This document shows positions 1 to 8,469 of a stretch of DNA of 28,733 nucleotides, piece by piece. The translations under genes were made by a program, and so were the position numbers. The notes beneath the pieces are model-generated. The model was given only the letters and a program-made list of their open reading frames with translations. It did no database searches and had not been told where the DNA came from. Source of the stretch: Spirochaetota bacterium (GTDB lineage Bacteria > Spirochaetota > Leptospiria > Turneriellales > Turneriellaceae); contig CAUJII010000192.1 of the NCBI GenBank assembly GCA_963205035.1, forward strand, positions 1 through 28,733. Direction: 5' to 3'. Every line of letters starts with the position of its first letter. The first letter of the stretch is position 1.

Positions 1-441
1 ACAATAACCGTGGGGATTGATCCCGCGTTACGCGACACTATCGAAGAAATCAAGAATGCTTTGAAAGCGAAGCAAGAAACGTTAGAGAAGATTCGTATAA
101 GCCTTAACCGTGTCAACGAGGTGCTCAAGAAGCGCGCTCTCGACGCCACAGAGACTCAGACCCGCGAAAAGCTTTTGCTCGCGCTCAAGAAATACCGCTC
201 GCTCGTCGAATCCGACGAGATGCAATTAGAATCTGCGCAACATTCGTACGTTGCGCACGACAAAGCCTACGTTCTTGTCGAAGCGCAGCTTTTTCCTAAT
301 GTCGAGGTGAACTTCGGTAAAGGCGCGCTTTTCAGAAGCGGCATCCGGCCGGTCAACGGCAAGCAAGCGATCTATGTCAACGAAGATAGACTTGCGACGG
401 CGGCGTCGAGCTTGCCGAGTTATATGGAAAAACCTGATTAG
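1..441 (+). CDS. FapA/DUF342-family protein, 3' end (5' end outside window)
   Basis: The reading frame is open from base 1 and ends at TAG 439-441; the start lies upstream, so only the last ~146 residues are seen. The first ~80 residues form a heptad-patterned, charged coiled coil (repeated L/I with K/E/R). They are followed by a short beta segment around VLVEAQLFPNVEVNFGKGAL, which matches the usual FapA (DUF342) ending: a parallel-beta core, a helical hairpin, then a strand-rich return with 'a.lfPnV.i.fG'. FapA proteins are cytoplasmic polymerising or scaffold-type proteins whose role is poorly defined; some are linked to surface motility and signalling. It is convergent with the M23 peptidase, with 13 bases between the stops. 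The family call rests on the C-terminal pattern alone. The GTG at base 10 is not a credible start because the frame is open before it. Confidence 0.6.
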   Translation, partial: TITVGIDPALRDTIEEIKNALKAKQETLEKIRISLNRVNEVLKKRALDATETQTREKLLLALKKYRSLVESDEMQLESAQHSYVAHDKAYVLVEAQLFPNVEVNFGKGALFRSGIRPVNGKQAIYVNEDRLATAASSLPSYMEKPD

Positions 442-454
442 CGTGAGCTTAGAC

Positions 455-1609
455 TCAAGCGTCCTTATTCTTCACTGCCACGCGCTCGGTTTTCTTGAGA
501 GCTTGAAACGGACTCACAAACTTCTTGCCGCTCTTTACTTCAAAATGCAGATGCGGGCCTGTCGACGCTCCGGTGGAACCGACGAGCGCAATTTTTTGTC
601 CGCGCTTGACATAGCGGCCTTTCTTCGCAATGAGTTTAGAGGCGTGCCCGTAGACTGTGTAGAGCCCATTCTTGTGCCGCAAAATGACCATGTTCCCGTA
701 ACTGCCTCCTTCGCCCGCATAGACGACGACACCCGCCGCGGCTGCATGGATTGGAGTGCGCATTTGTGCGCCAATATCGATGCCGCTATGGAATGCTTTG
801 ATGCCGCGTATCGGATGCATACGCCAGCCATAGCGCGAGGTGAGTCTATACTTTGCCTTGATTGGCCAGATAAAGACTTTTTGTTTTACATACCGATATT
901 CGGGTAACGGCTTTGCACCCGGCAAAAAAAGTTCATCGCCTTTTGCAATGAGCGATGATGAAAGGCCGTTCGCCTTCTTGATGGCCTGTGGTTCGAGTTT
1001 GAAGCGTTTTGCTATTTCGCCCAGAGTTTCGCGTTTTTTTATCTTATAGAAAACACCGGCCCGGTCGGGGATGCGCAGCACATCGCCTTGTTGGATGACG
1101 CTCTTTTCTTTTATCTTATTCGCGTTGACGATAGTCTGGACTGGGATGCCATAGCGGATAGAAAGTCGCCAAATCGATTCACCCGCTTTGACAATATGCT
1201 TCATAATTTCGACTTGCTCTGTTTTTTTCTTCGGTGCGGGAATTGGCTCTGCATCGAGAGAGGGAGCCGTGCTTTGAGCATGGCCTTCCGAAGTTTTTAG
1301 AGGGTCGAGTAGACCCAAGTCGTCGCCTTGCAGCTCGTCGACAAGCCGCAAGTCTTCTTCGCCGCGTTCTGGGTTCTTGCGTATCTCTTCAAAATAGCTT
1401 TCGAGCGCGTTATCGACGTCTTCACTTTTGAGATCGGAAAAATCCTGTCCCAAGTTATTGAGACTCACCGGCATTTCAGGTGCCGCTTTGGAGTTGTTCG
1501 CTGTCAGGGGCTTTGCAGACAGATGCGATTCATCGCTAAAGAAAATGAGAAACATAAGAAGAAGCGAAAGCCCCGCGATGCCGAGTAGCATTCTGTCTAA
1601 AATACGCAC
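455..1609 (-). CDS. LysM-LysM-M23 peptidoglycan endopeptidase (membrane-anchored)
   Basis: 384 residues. An N-terminal hydrophobic segment (about residues 7-24) with no obvious cleavage site suggests a single-pass anchor in the inner membrane. After an acidic linker come two LysM peptidoglycan-binding repeats (about 137-181 and 187-230) and a C-terminal peptidase M23 domain (about 255-370). The zinc ligands are all present: H274 and D278 in HSGID, and the HLH pair H353/H355 in GPHLHFE, with H322 in YGHAS. It is therefore predicted to be an active LytM/NlpD-type endopeptidase cutting peptide crosslinks in the periplasm during growth or division, rather than a degenerate NlpD activator. The start is GTG at 1607-1609; ATG at codon 7 is an alternative. 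Its 5' region faces the FAD oxidoreductase, so the two are divergently transcribed. It is a single-gene unit as far as can be seen. Confidence 0.92.
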   Translation of the reverse strand: MRILDRMLLGIAGLSLLLMFLIFFSDESHLSAKPLTANNSKAAPEMPVSLNNLGQDFSDLKSEDVDNALESYFEEIRKNPERGEEDLRLVDELQGDDLGLLDPLKTSEGHAQSTAPSLDAEPIPAPKKKTEQVEIMKHIVKAGESIWRLSIRYGIPVQTIVNANKIKEKSVIQQGDVLRIPDRAGVFYKIKKRETLGEIAKRFKLEPQAIKKANGLSSSLIAKGDELFLPGAKPLPEYRYVKQKVFIWPIKAKYRLTSRYGWRMHPIRGIKAFHSGIDIGAQMRTPIHAAAAGVVVYAGEGGSYGNMVILRHKNGLYTVYGHASKLIAKKGRYVKRGQKIALVGSTGASTGPHLHFEVKSGKKFVSPFQALKKTERVAVKNKDA

Positions 1610-1727
1610 TCTTTATTCTCGGCAAATTGACTCGCTGATTTGAATATGTGGTTTGGGTTTCTAACTTGGGGCACGCCCGCGCGCCCAACTACGATTGTCG
1701 TGTTATGTCGCCTCTTGGCCGTGGAGT

Positions 1728-2729
1728 ATGGTGCACATTTTAGGCGCAGGAATTGCGGGTCTTCTCTTAGCGGAAGAACTCGACAAGCGCGGCGTTTCAT
1801 GGACTGTCTACGAAAAAGCTGAGCGCGTGGGTCTTGAGGCATCCGGCAAGAATGCTGGGATTATCCGCTCTTACGAAACTGATTCTGTGTTGGCGGCGTT
1901 AACCGAAGAGTCGCTCGCTTATTACAAGGCATCCGAGCCGACGTTTGATCTCTGCGGTATTGCATTCTGCCCTTGGGAGATTGACTATGAAACGACGCAG
2001 CATTCCCCGATAACGCTCGTGAACGGCAAGAAGGGAATTTTTCTGGCGAACAATGGGAGTGTCTTGTCGCTCGAAGTGCTTTCGAGATTGGTGGGTCAAT
2101 CCTACAGCTATGGCTCGATCAAAATGCAGTCAGAAGCCAGCGTGGCCGTTAAAGACAATCGCGCAACGCTCGTTGCACACGCATCTTCGGTTAGCGAGGA
2201 TGACGCGGTTGTCGTCGCATGCGGCGAGGGAGCGATTGCCATTACAAAGGCGCTTGGAAGACCGCTGAGGCTTTTACCCCATTTACGCACAATTTACGAA
2301 TATGAAAACACACAGGGGTATTCGGGCCCCATCCAATGGGATGAAGAAGCGGGGTCGTATTTCAAAACGTACAAAGATATTTTGATTGCGACGGCCGGCG
2401 AACAGTTACCCGTTGCCCCGCGCCGTCCGGGTGAAGTCGACAACTACGAAGCCGACCCTCGAAGCCCTGCAATTCTCGCAAAACTTTTTCCTGCGCTCAC
2501 GTTAGATGCGCTCAAGGGATTTAGATCCTGCCGCCGCCTCATGCCGCTCGACAACCGACCTTATTGCGGCAGAGATAAAGACCTGCCGAATTTGTTTTGG
2601 TTCACAGGGTTAGGTGGCCGTGGAATGTCGATTGGTCCCGCGTTAGCCTATGGCTTGGCAGACGCCATCGAAAAAAACGAAGTATCGCCTCTATTGGAAG
2701 CACTTTCACCTTCACGTATTTCTACATAA
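1728..2729 (+). CDS. FAD-dependent oxidoreductase, DAO (D-amino-acid oxidase-like) family
   Basis: 333 residues from ATG 1728, which immediately precedes the dinucleotide-binding fold. The frame is open to TTG 1695, but those 11 residues (CYVASWPWS) are not family-like. The N-terminus carries the Rossmann motif GAGIAG followed by LLLAEEL and an acidic end of strand 2 (YEKAE), as expected for FAD binding. Next comes the ASGKNAG stretch typical of DAO enzymes, and a C-terminal FAD contact FTGLGGRGMSIGPALAYGLAD. No signal peptide is present, so it is cytoplasmic. Family members oxidise amines, amino acids or 2-hydroxy acids (glycine oxidase, L-2-hydroxyglutarate oxidase and others). The substrate cannot be read from the sequence and neighbours give no hint. 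A GGAG lies at 1723-1726, too close to ATG 1728; GTG 1731 is an equally possible start. Confidence 0.82.
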   Translation: MVHILGAGIAGLLLAEELDKRGVSWTVYEKAERVGLEASGKNAGIIRSYETDSVLAALTEESLAYYKASEPTFDLCGIAFCPWEIDYETTQHSPITLVNGKKGIFLANNGSVLSLEVLSRLVGQSYSYGSIKMQSEASVAVKDNRATLVAHASSVSEDDAVVVACGEGAIAITKALGRPLRLLPHLRTIYEYENTQGYSGPIQWDEEAGSYFKTYKDILIATAGEQLPVAPRRPGEVDNYEADPRSPAILAKLFPALTLDALKGFRSCRRLMPLDNRPYCGRDKDLPNLFWFTGLGGRGMSIGPALAYGLADAIEKNEVSPLLEALSPSRIST

Positions 2730-2737
2730 ACGCGCTT

Positions 2738-5080
2738 TCAATTCAAACGGATACCCAGCACACGGTGGATTGTCTGCCCATCGGTTTCGGTGCGGGTATA
2801 GAGAAACTTCAAGAAAGTGAATCGACTATAGTTTGTTTCGCTTTCGTAATTCCACAACAAGCCGAAGAGCGAGCCATAAGAGTCGTAGTCCCTTTCTTTG
2901 CGGTGTTTATGATGCCATAGCGCACCTGAAAGAAGCGCGCGCGTGCGGTTTGCGTCGGCATAAAAATTGTCGTACCAAAGAAGCCCCAAAGCGATCGCTT
3001 GGAAATGGTGTCTCCCATTTTGTGACGTGTCAAAAACAGAAAGAATAATCGGCAAATAGAGCGAGCGAGAGCTATCGCTCGCCGAATAGTACCATAGCGG
3101 CAGCAAACGGTTGTGCGTTGTGTTTTGTGTGCCACGGCTTGCCCCAACCACGAGAGCCGTATGCCAACTCCAAGACTTCTCGCTTGTGTGTGCGCTGAAA
3201 AGAAGCCCATACCCGAGTTTCAGATCAAACCTTTGGGGTGAAGAGTAAACGAGCACGCTGTAAAGCAGAGCGCGCCACGAAGTCTCTTGTGTCTTGAGGT
3301 TTCGACTGCGGCCAATGAGAAAGATGAGTTCGTCGGTTTCTTGCTGAGCGCTGCGGCTCAAGAAATACGGTGTGATAATCCGCGTTGTGCTCGTGGGAGA
3401 AATATGCGAGAACCAAAAAGGGAACAGATAGAAGGTTGACGTCTGGCTGCTTTTTTCTTCGCTTTGATGGTAGAGTAGGGGAATGCCTCTGAAAAAATAG
3501 GACTCTTCTCTATAGGAATACCACAGCCATGAAAAGAAAGCGGAACTATTGACTTGGCGAATACTCAAGTAAAGCGGGGAGACTTGCGTTGCGAAGACTT
3601 CGCTTTTCCCCGCCGCATCCTTTTGTGTTTCTCGGTAATCCCAAAAAAGACCCGCGACCGTGTGGAGTGTTGTGAAGCCATAATGTTTTTTCGCATACTT
3701 ATACCAGTAAAGAGGAAAGATTCGGAAGCCATGCGCACCGGGCGATGTGTACATGTTGATGAGTGGCCACACAAAGCTCTTCTCTCTTTCGTCGTCGAGG
3801 CAGCGGAACTCGTTGATGAATAAGACGACGCCCCAAAGCGACGAATAGCTCTGGCACGTTTGCGGTGGCGCATTCTTCTCGGCGTTATGGAGTATTATCT
3901 CTTCAATTTTTTCCTCGCTTCCATAGAGCGGCACAAAGAGAGGAGCGATGACCGTGTAGCGATTTTTCGTGTCGTGGTAGTGGACATAAACCGGTATTAC
4001 CGCTTCGAGTTTTTCAGTGTCTTCAGAGCTCCAAGTGAGCCAACTGAAAGGTAGCAATCGAAAGTGTCGGTAGTGGTCAGCCCGCTCGTAAGCGACAGAG
4101 CCGAAGAGAGAATAAATTCCCCAGAATGTTCTCGAGTCGTCACGCGTGTGTTTGCGCTCGCGCACGAGGGCTGGGATTTCTGCTTTTACATTTTCTTCTT
4201 CGCTCTTTGTCGACTGACTCAGAGGTAGCGAAAGAGTTTGCCTTGTGGAAACACGGAAGAGGTTATAGAACCAACCCACATCGGCATCGACGACAACTTG
4301 CTCGCCAGTTTTCTGAAAGAAGAAACCGTTTGCGGGATTTTCTTCCTCGCTCAAAGAAACGCCTGCGAGATTGAGATGAAATTTGTAACCCGGTTCCCTA
4401 TACGAAAGGTAGATGGGAAGAATCATTCTGAGCGTTGTGTTGGCAGAAGTGGAGTGCACCGAAAGAGGCGTGATAAGAGTGCTCGTTGAAGGTGAGGTGT
4501 CATACCAAAAAAGTGGAGTTAAGACAGAGAGGTTTGCCGCGTCTTTCGAGAAATAAAATACCGGCGTAAAAAATGTGAGCGCTTGATTTGTTTCTCGCGA
4601 GAAATAGAAGAGTGGAAAGAGAGTCGTATAAGAGCCCTGCATGTTATCTTCCCCTCGATAAAAGAGCCAGAAGACGGAGTAATCCCACGAAGAGCGTTGA
4701 AGTTTTCCATTTTCGGCATTTTCGTCGGGTGGAGAAAACTTCCAGTCGTCAAACTCTGACGAGTAAAAGGGAGTCAGAAGAAAATTGCGCCCATCGATTT
4801 TACTTTGGAGCTTGTAATAAAACGGGAATACCCACGAACTTTGAAAGCGAGGGTAGTCTTTTGCACCCCATAGCCAGAAAATGTGGAATGCGTCGTGGTC
4901 TTGCCACTTCTCGATCTCGACAAAAAAAAGGCGTACGGGGAATTTTTTTTCTCTTTCGCGTCCATACGCTGTGTTCTCGCCTTCTGTGAGGTCTTCCCAC
5001 GAGCGGGCGTATAACGGAGCGGAATAAAAAAGTGCGAGGAGGAGCGCGCCGCGAAGAAGATTCCTGATATTGAGTACCAT
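2738..5080 (-). CDS. Large secreted aromatic beta-repeat protein, function unknown
   Basis: 780 residues with a clear signal peptide (positively charged start, hydrophobic LLRGALLLALFYSAPLYA, cleavage near ARS at about residue 26). The mature part is built of many degenerate units of about 20-30 residues. Each has the pattern 'hhPhaahh' (for example LFPLFYF, FFTPVFYF, VLTPLFWY, ILPIYLSY, VIPVYVHY, IFPLYWY, YLFPFWFS), separated by polar, Ser/Thr/Asp/Glu-rich turns. Alternating aromatic strands and polar turns suggest a large beta-rich outer-membrane or surface protein, either a barrel or a beta-solenoid. No enzymatic motif was seen. The C-terminus (FTFLKFLYTRTETDG, HRVLGIRLN) looks like a capping unit and does not end in the classical barrel F. 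It is transcribed alone, divergent from the secreted protein at 5193 and convergent with the FAD oxidoreductase (8-base gap). I have an impression of similar proteins in Leptospira but cannot name a family. Confidence 0.8.
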   Translation of the reverse strand: MVLNIRNLLRGALLLALFYSAPLYARSWEDLTEGENTAYGREREKKFPVRLFFVEIEKWQDHDAFHIFWLWGAKDYPRFQSSWVFPFYYKLQSKIDGRNFLLTPFYSSEFDDWKFSPPDENAENGKLQRSSWDYSVFWLFYRGEDNMQGSYTTLFPLFYFSRETNQALTFFTPVFYFSKDAANLSVLTPLFWYDTSPSTSTLITPLSVHSTSANTTLRMILPIYLSYREPGYKFHLNLAGVSLSEEENPANGFFFQKTGEQVVVDADVGWFYNLFRVSTRQTLSLPLSQSTKSEEENVKAEIPALVRERKHTRDDSRTFWGIYSLFGSVAYERADHYRHFRLLPFSWLTWSSEDTEKLEAVIPVYVHYHDTKNRYTVIAPLFVPLYGSEEKIEEIILHNAEKNAPPQTCQSYSSLWGVVLFINEFRCLDDEREKSFVWPLINMYTSPGAHGFRIFPLYWYKYAKKHYGFTTLHTVAGLFWDYRETQKDAAGKSEVFATQVSPLYLSIRQVNSSAFFSWLWYSYREESYFFRGIPLLYHQSEEKSSQTSTFYLFPFWFSHISPTSTTRIITPYFLSRSAQQETDELIFLIGRSRNLKTQETSWRALLYSVLVYSSPQRFDLKLGYGLLFSAHTSEKSWSWHTALVVGASRGTQNTTHNRLLPLWYYSASDSSRSLYLPIILSVFDTSQNGRHHFQAIALGLLWYDNFYADANRTRALLSGALWHHKHRKERDYDSYGSLFGLLWNYESETNYSRFTFLKFLYTRTETDGQTIHRVLGIRLN

Positions 5081-5157
5081 AAGCTGCGAAGAGAAAAACG
5101 GCAGCTCTTATACGGCGTCAATGCCCAACATAATTCTTCAAGGAATACTTTACTTCT

Positions 5158-5163
5158 TATAGT
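5158..5163 (+). promoter_or_regulatory. Candidate -10 box for the 5193 operon
   Basis: TATAGT lies 30 bases before the ATG at 5193, inside the 112-base divergent gap 5081-5192. No strong -35 hexamer sits at the ideal distance (TTCAAG 5137-5142 with a 15-base spacer is the best). A usable ribosome binding site (AGGA in CGAGGACATCT) follows before the ATG. This is a pattern match only. Confidence 0.35.
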
Positions 5164-5192
5164 ACATTGCCGACAATGGAACGAGGACATCT

Positions 5193-6167
5193 ATGCGCCA
5201 ACTGACACTCTTTTCTCTTCTTTTTATCGCAACTGCGTCGCTTTCTGCGGAAAACGTCGCTGAGAAGGCGAAATACAAGCGCTCCGAGGCGCTCAACCAA
5301 ATCGTCTTTCTCGAAGTACCGCTCAAGAACTACAGCGCGGAAAAACCCGAGCTGGTTAAAGATTTTGAAGACGTCAAACGAAAATACGCGGTCGCGCTGA
5401 GTTTCTTTTTTGAAGACAATTTCGTCGAGTCGTATAAAATTTTCCTCGATGTTCAAAATAATTTAGAAAAACTCTACGAGCAGGTTTCTCTTTTCTACAT
5501 CGATCGCACGAACGTCGTGCTGCAGCAGGCAGTTAAAGAAGCGACTGAAATTGAAATCCGTTACAACCGCAAGGCGCCTTTTGCGAGTCAGGCGATTGGC
5601 CAAAAAAGAGAAGCGGGCGTGCGGATTACGCAAGATAAAAAAGAGACGCAGCTTGAAAAACGGCTTTATGACCCGACAGAAATACATTATCTTTATGACA
5701 AGAAAGCCATGATCGATAGCATCGACTATGGCTATATGATGTTAGGGCAAGCAAAGATTGCGCGTCAAAAAGCCATGGACCTCGAAAAATGGCTCGAAAA
5801 AGGAAAAGCGATGCCGCCGACAATGAAGAAGAGCCGCATCGAGAGCTATCGAGGCGCAATCGAACTTTGCCGCCAAGCAAAAATTAACGGAATTTTGGTG
5901 ATGCAACTCAACCGCATCTATGATAACTATGCTCTCCAAACGCGCTTCAAAGATAACTACTTCATGAAAGAGAAGCGCTTAGACCCCGTTTTCGATTTTG
6001 CAATCCCCGACGACTTTGTTAAAGACGCAAGCGATTCTCGCAACGTAGTCTTTGACCAAAGAGAGCGCATCATGGTGAAAGGCGAAGACCCCCTCAAGGT
6101 GATGAAAGAAGACAGACAACCTCTCTCGAAAGCAAAACGGTTCGACTCGGGATCAACCAAACCCTAA
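5193..6167 (+). CDS. Secreted helical protein of unknown function
   Basis: 324 residues. The N-terminus is a signal peptide (MRQLTLFSLLFIATASLSA, cut before ENVAEK). The mature protein is strongly alpha-helical and charged. It begins with segments like LVKDFEDVKRKYAVALSFFFEDNFVESYKIFLDVQNNLEKLYEQ, whose spacing recalls TPR-like helical pairs, and ends in a polar, probably disordered tail (about 280-324). I do not recognise a named domain. It is presumably periplasmic. An AGGA-type ribosome binding site lies 6-8 bases before the ATG. It leads a same-strand run with the HATPase protein (23-base gap), the NlpC/P60 peptidase and the 7827 gene, so a role in the cell envelope is the simplest contextual guess. 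Confidence 0.75.
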   Translation: MRQLTLFSLLFIATASLSAENVAEKAKYKRSEALNQIVFLEVPLKNYSAEKPELVKDFEDVKRKYAVALSFFFEDNFVESYKIFLDVQNNLEKLYEQVSLFYIDRTNVVLQQAVKEATEIEIRYNRKAPFASQAIGQKREAGVRITQDKKETQLEKRLYDPTEIHYLYDKKAMIDSIDYGYMMLGQAKIARQKAMDLEKWLEKGKAMPPTMKKSRIESYRGAIELCRQAKINGILVMQLNRIYDNYALQTRFKDNYFMKEKRLDPVFDFAIPDDFVKDASDSRNVVFDQRERIMVKGEDPLKVMKEDRQPLSKAKRFDSGSTKP

Positions 6168-6190
6168 TTTGCGGATGGGTTAGGTTTTCG

Positions 6191-6670
6191 ATGGCTCAGG
6201 CTGCGGCGATCCAGCTTCAGAAAAAGCGCATATCGCCAGCACGCCTCGTCGAAGTGGCGTATGTTCCATTCAAAAGCCAATTCGCTGAAAAACATATTGC
6301 AGCAGACTTCAATATCCCCTACACTCTGCCGGATTTAGAATGTGATATTGCGAAGACGGCTTGGGTCCTGACGATATTTTTTAGCAATGCGGTCCGCTAC
6401 ACGCCGGAGTGGGGCAAGCTGCAAGTGCGCGGAACAGAAAAAGAGAATCGGTTGACGCTCTCAGTCCAAAATTCTGGATATGGAATACCGCCTGAAAAGG
6501 TCCACGCGATGTTTGACGCTTTAGCCGACGGTGTCGATGCTCCCGAATATGGCCGCAGTCTGGCACTCCTCTTAGCGCGTGAAATCATCGAGGCGCATGG
6601 CGGTAAAATTGGAGCTTATTCGGAGCCGGGAGAATTAAGCCGGTTTTTCATTGAAATGCCGATAGAATAA
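6191..6670 (+). CDS. Stand-alone histidine-kinase-like ATPase (HATPase_c) domain
   Basis: 159 residues that match only the catalytic half of a sensor histidine kinase. They comprise a pre-N-box strand region (ARLVEVAYVPFKSQFAEKHI), an N box FFSNAVRYTP with N66, a G1-like box NSGYGIPPE (94-102), an F-like segment, and a G2 region GRSLALLLAREIIEAHGGKI (121-140). There is no H box (phospho-accepting His), no sensor and no membrane segment. The preceding 5193 gene occupies the DNA where a DHp domain would be, and it is intact, so this is not a simple truncation in place. The G1 aspartate that contacts adenine is Asn (N94), so ATP binding may be weakened. Possible roles are an anti-sigma-type or scaffold ATPase, a kinase remnant, or a partner of a separately encoded DHp protein. 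The start is ATG 6191 with a weak TTAGG upstream. Confidence 0.75.
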   Translation: MAQAAAIQLQKKRISPARLVEVAYVPFKSQFAEKHIAADFNIPYTLPDLECDIAKTAWVLTIFFSNAVRYTPEWGKLQVRGTEKENRLTLSVQNSGYGIPPEKVHAMFDALADGVDAPEYGRSLALLLAREIIEAHGGKIGAYSEPGELSRFFIEMPIE

Positions 6671-6682
6671 GTAGAGTGCAAT

Positions 6683-7822
6683 ATGGGTAATCAAAATCAC
6701 AAAAGAATCCTTGGTGCGGTTTTCTTCTTTATCGCCGTGCTCTTCTTCACGGGAAAGAGTCAAGCGCAAGTCTCCGATGAGGTCATCCAGAATTTGATTG
6801 CCGATTGTCCCGCTTCTGTCTCGGCATCTTATGCACGAGTTCTTCCGCGTTATGCGAAGTCGCTACCCGAAAAAAAAGTCGATCCCACGGTGGCTCTCCA
6901 AGCGATTGTGCCGCGTGCATGCTATTTAGAGTTGCAAGATTGGCAGCTTCAAACGGCTCTACAATTAGGACACTATGGCCTCAACTACGGTTTGAAGGCT
7001 TCGACGGTTTCAGACATGACCGAAATGTTGAGCTGGCGCACGATGTCGAAAGATGCGTATTTTCGCCTCGGCAAAACCTACGAACATCTTTTAAGCGCCG
7101 GCGCATCGAGCGAAGATATCGCGCAGCTTTTTTACAACGCCGAAAAAGCAGGACTCTCCCCCGAACAGACAGAAGCGATGAGCACAGTTTACGCGACTGC
7201 TCGCTCCGAGGGCAAGAACCACAAGACTGCGCTGGGTATTGCTGACGAACAGAGTGCGTCGATTCGCAAGGTGCGCGGTGCGCGCAATATAGATCGTTTC
7301 ATTGCCGAGGCAGCGGGTGCTATTATCCAATCGCGCGGCGGCGACGCAGAAACTTTGAAAGGCGATCAACTGTGGGATTTCTTAGAGAACGCGATAAAAG
7401 CCGAGCCTTCGCATTTGGTTCAGTTGCCAGCCCCTGCGACTTCGTGGGATTTACCCCGTCTTGAAAAGTTTTATTCGCAGTGGAAGGGCACTCCCTACAA
7501 ATGGGGCGGCCAGACAAAAAAAGGGATCGATTGCTCGGGGTTCGTTTTGAAAGCCATCGATTCGCAATTTCCACAAAGTCAACTGCCTCGCAGCGCCAGT
7601 GACTTGGCGCAAGTTGGTTCGCAGGTGAGCCGGGAAAACTTGAAAACAGGCGATCTTATTTTTTTCGCGGCTTCAGAAACTCCGGGGCGCATCACGCACG
7701 TCGGTATTTTCATCGAGGGCGAGGAGTTCGCGCATGCGTCGACCAAACGCGGCGTGACACTCTCGAAACTCAACGAAGCTTACTATAACAAACGCTTTGT
7801 GACTGCCCGTCGTTTATTCTGA
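6683..7822 (+). CDS. Secreted NlpC/P60-family cell-wall peptidase
   Basis: 379 residues. A signal peptide (basic start, then VFFFIAVLFFTG, cleavage after about SQA 28) is followed by about 230 residues of helical sequence of unknown fold. The C-terminal NlpC/P60 domain covers about 262-379. The papain-like catalytic residues are visible: C284 in DCSGF, H339 in ITHVGI and H351 in FAHAS, which fills the third position. The tandem KWGG motif upstream of the cysteine is also typical. It is expected to cut D-glutamyl-meso-diaminopimelate or related bonds of peptidoglycan in the periplasm. The gene lies 12 bases after the HATPase gene and 4 bases before the 7827 gene, suggesting one transcript. The helical middle may be a regulatory or targeting domain. 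Confidence in the peptidase fold is high; the exact cleavage site is not readable. Confidence 0.92.
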   Translation: MGNQNHKRILGAVFFFIAVLFFTGKSQAQVSDEVIQNLIADCPASVSASYARVLPRYAKSLPEKKVDPTVALQAIVPRACYLELQDWQLQTALQLGHYGLNYGLKASTVSDMTEMLSWRTMSKDAYFRLGKTYEHLLSAGASSEDIAQLFYNAEKAGLSPEQTEAMSTVYATARSEGKNHKTALGIADEQSASIRKVRGARNIDRFIAEAAGAIIQSRGGDAETLKGDQLWDFLENAIKAEPSHLVQLPAPATSWDLPRLEKFYSQWKGTPYKWGGQTKKGIDCSGFVLKAIDSQFPQSQLPRSASDLAQVGSQVSRENLKTGDLIFFAASETPGRITHVGIFIEGEEFAHASTKRGVTLSKLNEAYYNKRFVTARRLF

Positions 7823-7826
7823 CGCA

Positions 7827-8462
7827 GTGCAAGTTTTAGGGCAGAGCCTTCTTTTCCCGACAAATTTTCGATTCTTCGCTAAATTACCCGTACGGTTTGA
7901 AATTCTTGTTCTTTCGCGGGGGGCCCAAACAAAAAACGGCGTAGGCTTTGAAGTCGAAATTTTGGGGCAACGTCTTATGCTCCGGTCAAAAATCGAGTTG
8001 AAGTTGGGTGCGCGCTATGAACTTGAAAAATCCTCGCCATTCGAGTTTCGCATCGTGGCCGAGAAAGAGCCTAACGGAACGACTGAAAAGAAATTAGGCG
8101 ATTTGCAAGGCGCAAAAAATGAAAGAGTCGAGCTTGCGTATGAGGAACTCTTTACGCAGCAAACCCAACCGAGCCTCGCCGAGATACTCTCTCTTAAAAT
8201 TCTCGAGGATGAAAGCTCCATCACGCGGCTTCAGAACAAAAAATATCTGTTTGAATTCAAACACGACTTTTCATTGCGCGGCCTCTTTCATGCGAACGAC
8301 TCGGGTCAATGGACGCTCTTCTTAACGGGCGAAGCCGCACAGAAAGAGCTGGTGCACCAACTCAAAGAATCGCTTGCGGAGTTGTCGATTGTGTCGATAC
8401 AAATTATTGATGCGACACTCTTTAAAAGCCTTGCAGGCGGTGCGCTCGACTTGACGAGTTAG
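7827..8462 (+). CDS. Unknown protein with weak FliK-like (hook-length control) pattern
   Basis: 211 residues from GTG 7827, four bases after the NlpC/P60 stop. No signal peptide or membrane helix is seen. The first ~70 residues are beta-rich, with a 'vG..i.l.l.l...L..G..YeL' segment (GFEVEILGQRLMLRSKIELK and on), followed by a charged linker. The last ~70 residues (LFHANDSGQWTLFLTGEAA then LVHQLKESLAELSIVSIQIID) resemble the core of FliK-type proteins, where a strand pair is followed by a helix LxxxLxxLG. This resemblance is weak and is offered only as a lead; the protein is shorter than typical FliK. It ends 7 bases from the convergent thiolase-like gene. Confidence 0.6.
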   Translation: MQVLGQSLLFPTNFRFFAKLPVRFEILVLSRGAQTKNGVGFEVEILGQRLMLRSKIELKLGARYELEKSSPFEFRIVAEKEPNGTTEKKLGDLQGAKNERVELAYEELFTQQTQPSLAEILSLKILEDESSITRLQNKKYLFEFKHDFSLRGLFHANDSGQWTLFLTGEAAQKELVHQLKESLAELSIVSIQIIDATLFKSLAGGALDLTS

Positions 8463-8469
8463 CACATAC

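Noticed and set aside
374..907. 177-residue frame on the plus strand
   Set aside because: It lies antisense to the intact LysM-M23 gene, crosses the end of the FapA gene, and its translation has no domain-like pattern.
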